A stretch of 5,509 nt of DNA from JBBRLG01 sp038231495. Lineage in GTDB: Bacteria; Planctomycetota; Planctomycetia; Gemmatales; Gemmataceae. The DNA lies in NCBI GenBank assembly GCA_038231495.1, contig JBBRLG010000498.1:1-5509 (forward strand), read 5' to 3'. This document shows, piece by piece, positions 5,398 to 5,509 of this stretch. A program made the translations under genes and the position numbers. The number at the start of each line of letters is the position of its first letter. Within the stretch, counting starts at the first letter, position 1. The notes under the pieces are model-generated. The model was not told the DNA's origin and did not search any database. It saw only the letters and a list, made by a program, of their open reading frames with translations.

Positions 5398-5509
5398 GTC
5401 GGGCGTCGGAGAAGATCGGGTGTCGGGGGTCGGGGGTCGGCATTGGCGGAAAGCTAATAGCTGACAGCTAACAGCTATTTTGATTCCCTCTTCTTCCGAC
5501 ACCCGACCC
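5398..5509. repeat. Palindromic repeat element, copy 2 (cut by the window edge)
   Basis: Starts directly after the TAA stop at 5395-5397. It holds TCGGGTG-TCGGGGG-TCGGGGG-TCGG (5416-5440), then AGCTAAT-AGCTGAC-AGCTAAC-AGCTATT (5452-5479), then a TCTTCCGACACCCGAC arm near 5492-5507. It aligns with the reverse complement of the element at 3054-3164 through AGATCGGGTGTCGGG, AGCTAATAGCTGACAGCT, AGCTATTTTG and TCTTCCGACACCCGAC. The main difference is one extra AGCTAAC heptamer here. TCGGGTGTCGG (5416-5426) pairs with 5496-5506. The right arm probably continues past the window. Confidence 0.82.

Overview
This GC-rich window (about two-thirds G+C by eye) looks like a chromosomal segment of a planctomycete, most likely near Gemmataceae. 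The basis is high GC with C/G-ending codons, a GTG start, intergenic regions rich in palindromic repeats, and the gene families present. The taxonomic call is an inference; no 16S or other marker is present.

Layout. (1) Positions 1-1125, minus strand: a two-gene unit, a class I SAM methyltransferase (388-1125) followed by a family-2 glycosyltransferase that runs off the left edge (1-355). Together they suggest synthesis or decoration of a surface polysaccharide. (2) Positions 1126-1766: a 641-bp gene-free divergent region holding two candidate promoters that face outward. It also holds an 18-bp inverted repeat whose arms lie 390 bp apart, a perfect 16-bp-arm palindrome, and a short motif (TGGCnAGGGTCG) repeated five times. 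(3) Positions 1767-3056, plus strand: a PLP-dependent class I/II aminotransferase with a GTG start behind a strong Shine-Dalgarno sequence. (4) Positions 3054-3164: a palindromic repeat element that fills the gap between the aminotransferase and the convergent gene and contains both of their stop codons. (5) Positions 3162-3884, minus strand: a histidine phosphatase (phosphoglycerate mutase-like). (6) Positions 3951-5397, plus strand: a tight two-gene operon, an aminoglycoside phosphotransferase-fold kinase of the ACAD10/11-like type (3951-4976) and a small DUF6285-type protein (4990-5397). (7) Positions 5398-5509: a second copy of the repeat element, in opposite orientation, starting right after the last stop codon and cut by the window edge.

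The genes look like three separate functional units (surface glycan; amino-acid metabolism; a small-molecule kinase pair probably tied to acyl-CoA metabolism, divergent from a phosphatase) rather than one pathway. The least explained content is between genes. The strongest item is the two-copy element built from two different 7-bp repeat tracts (TCGGGTG-type and AGCTGAC-type), inserted exactly at gene ends.
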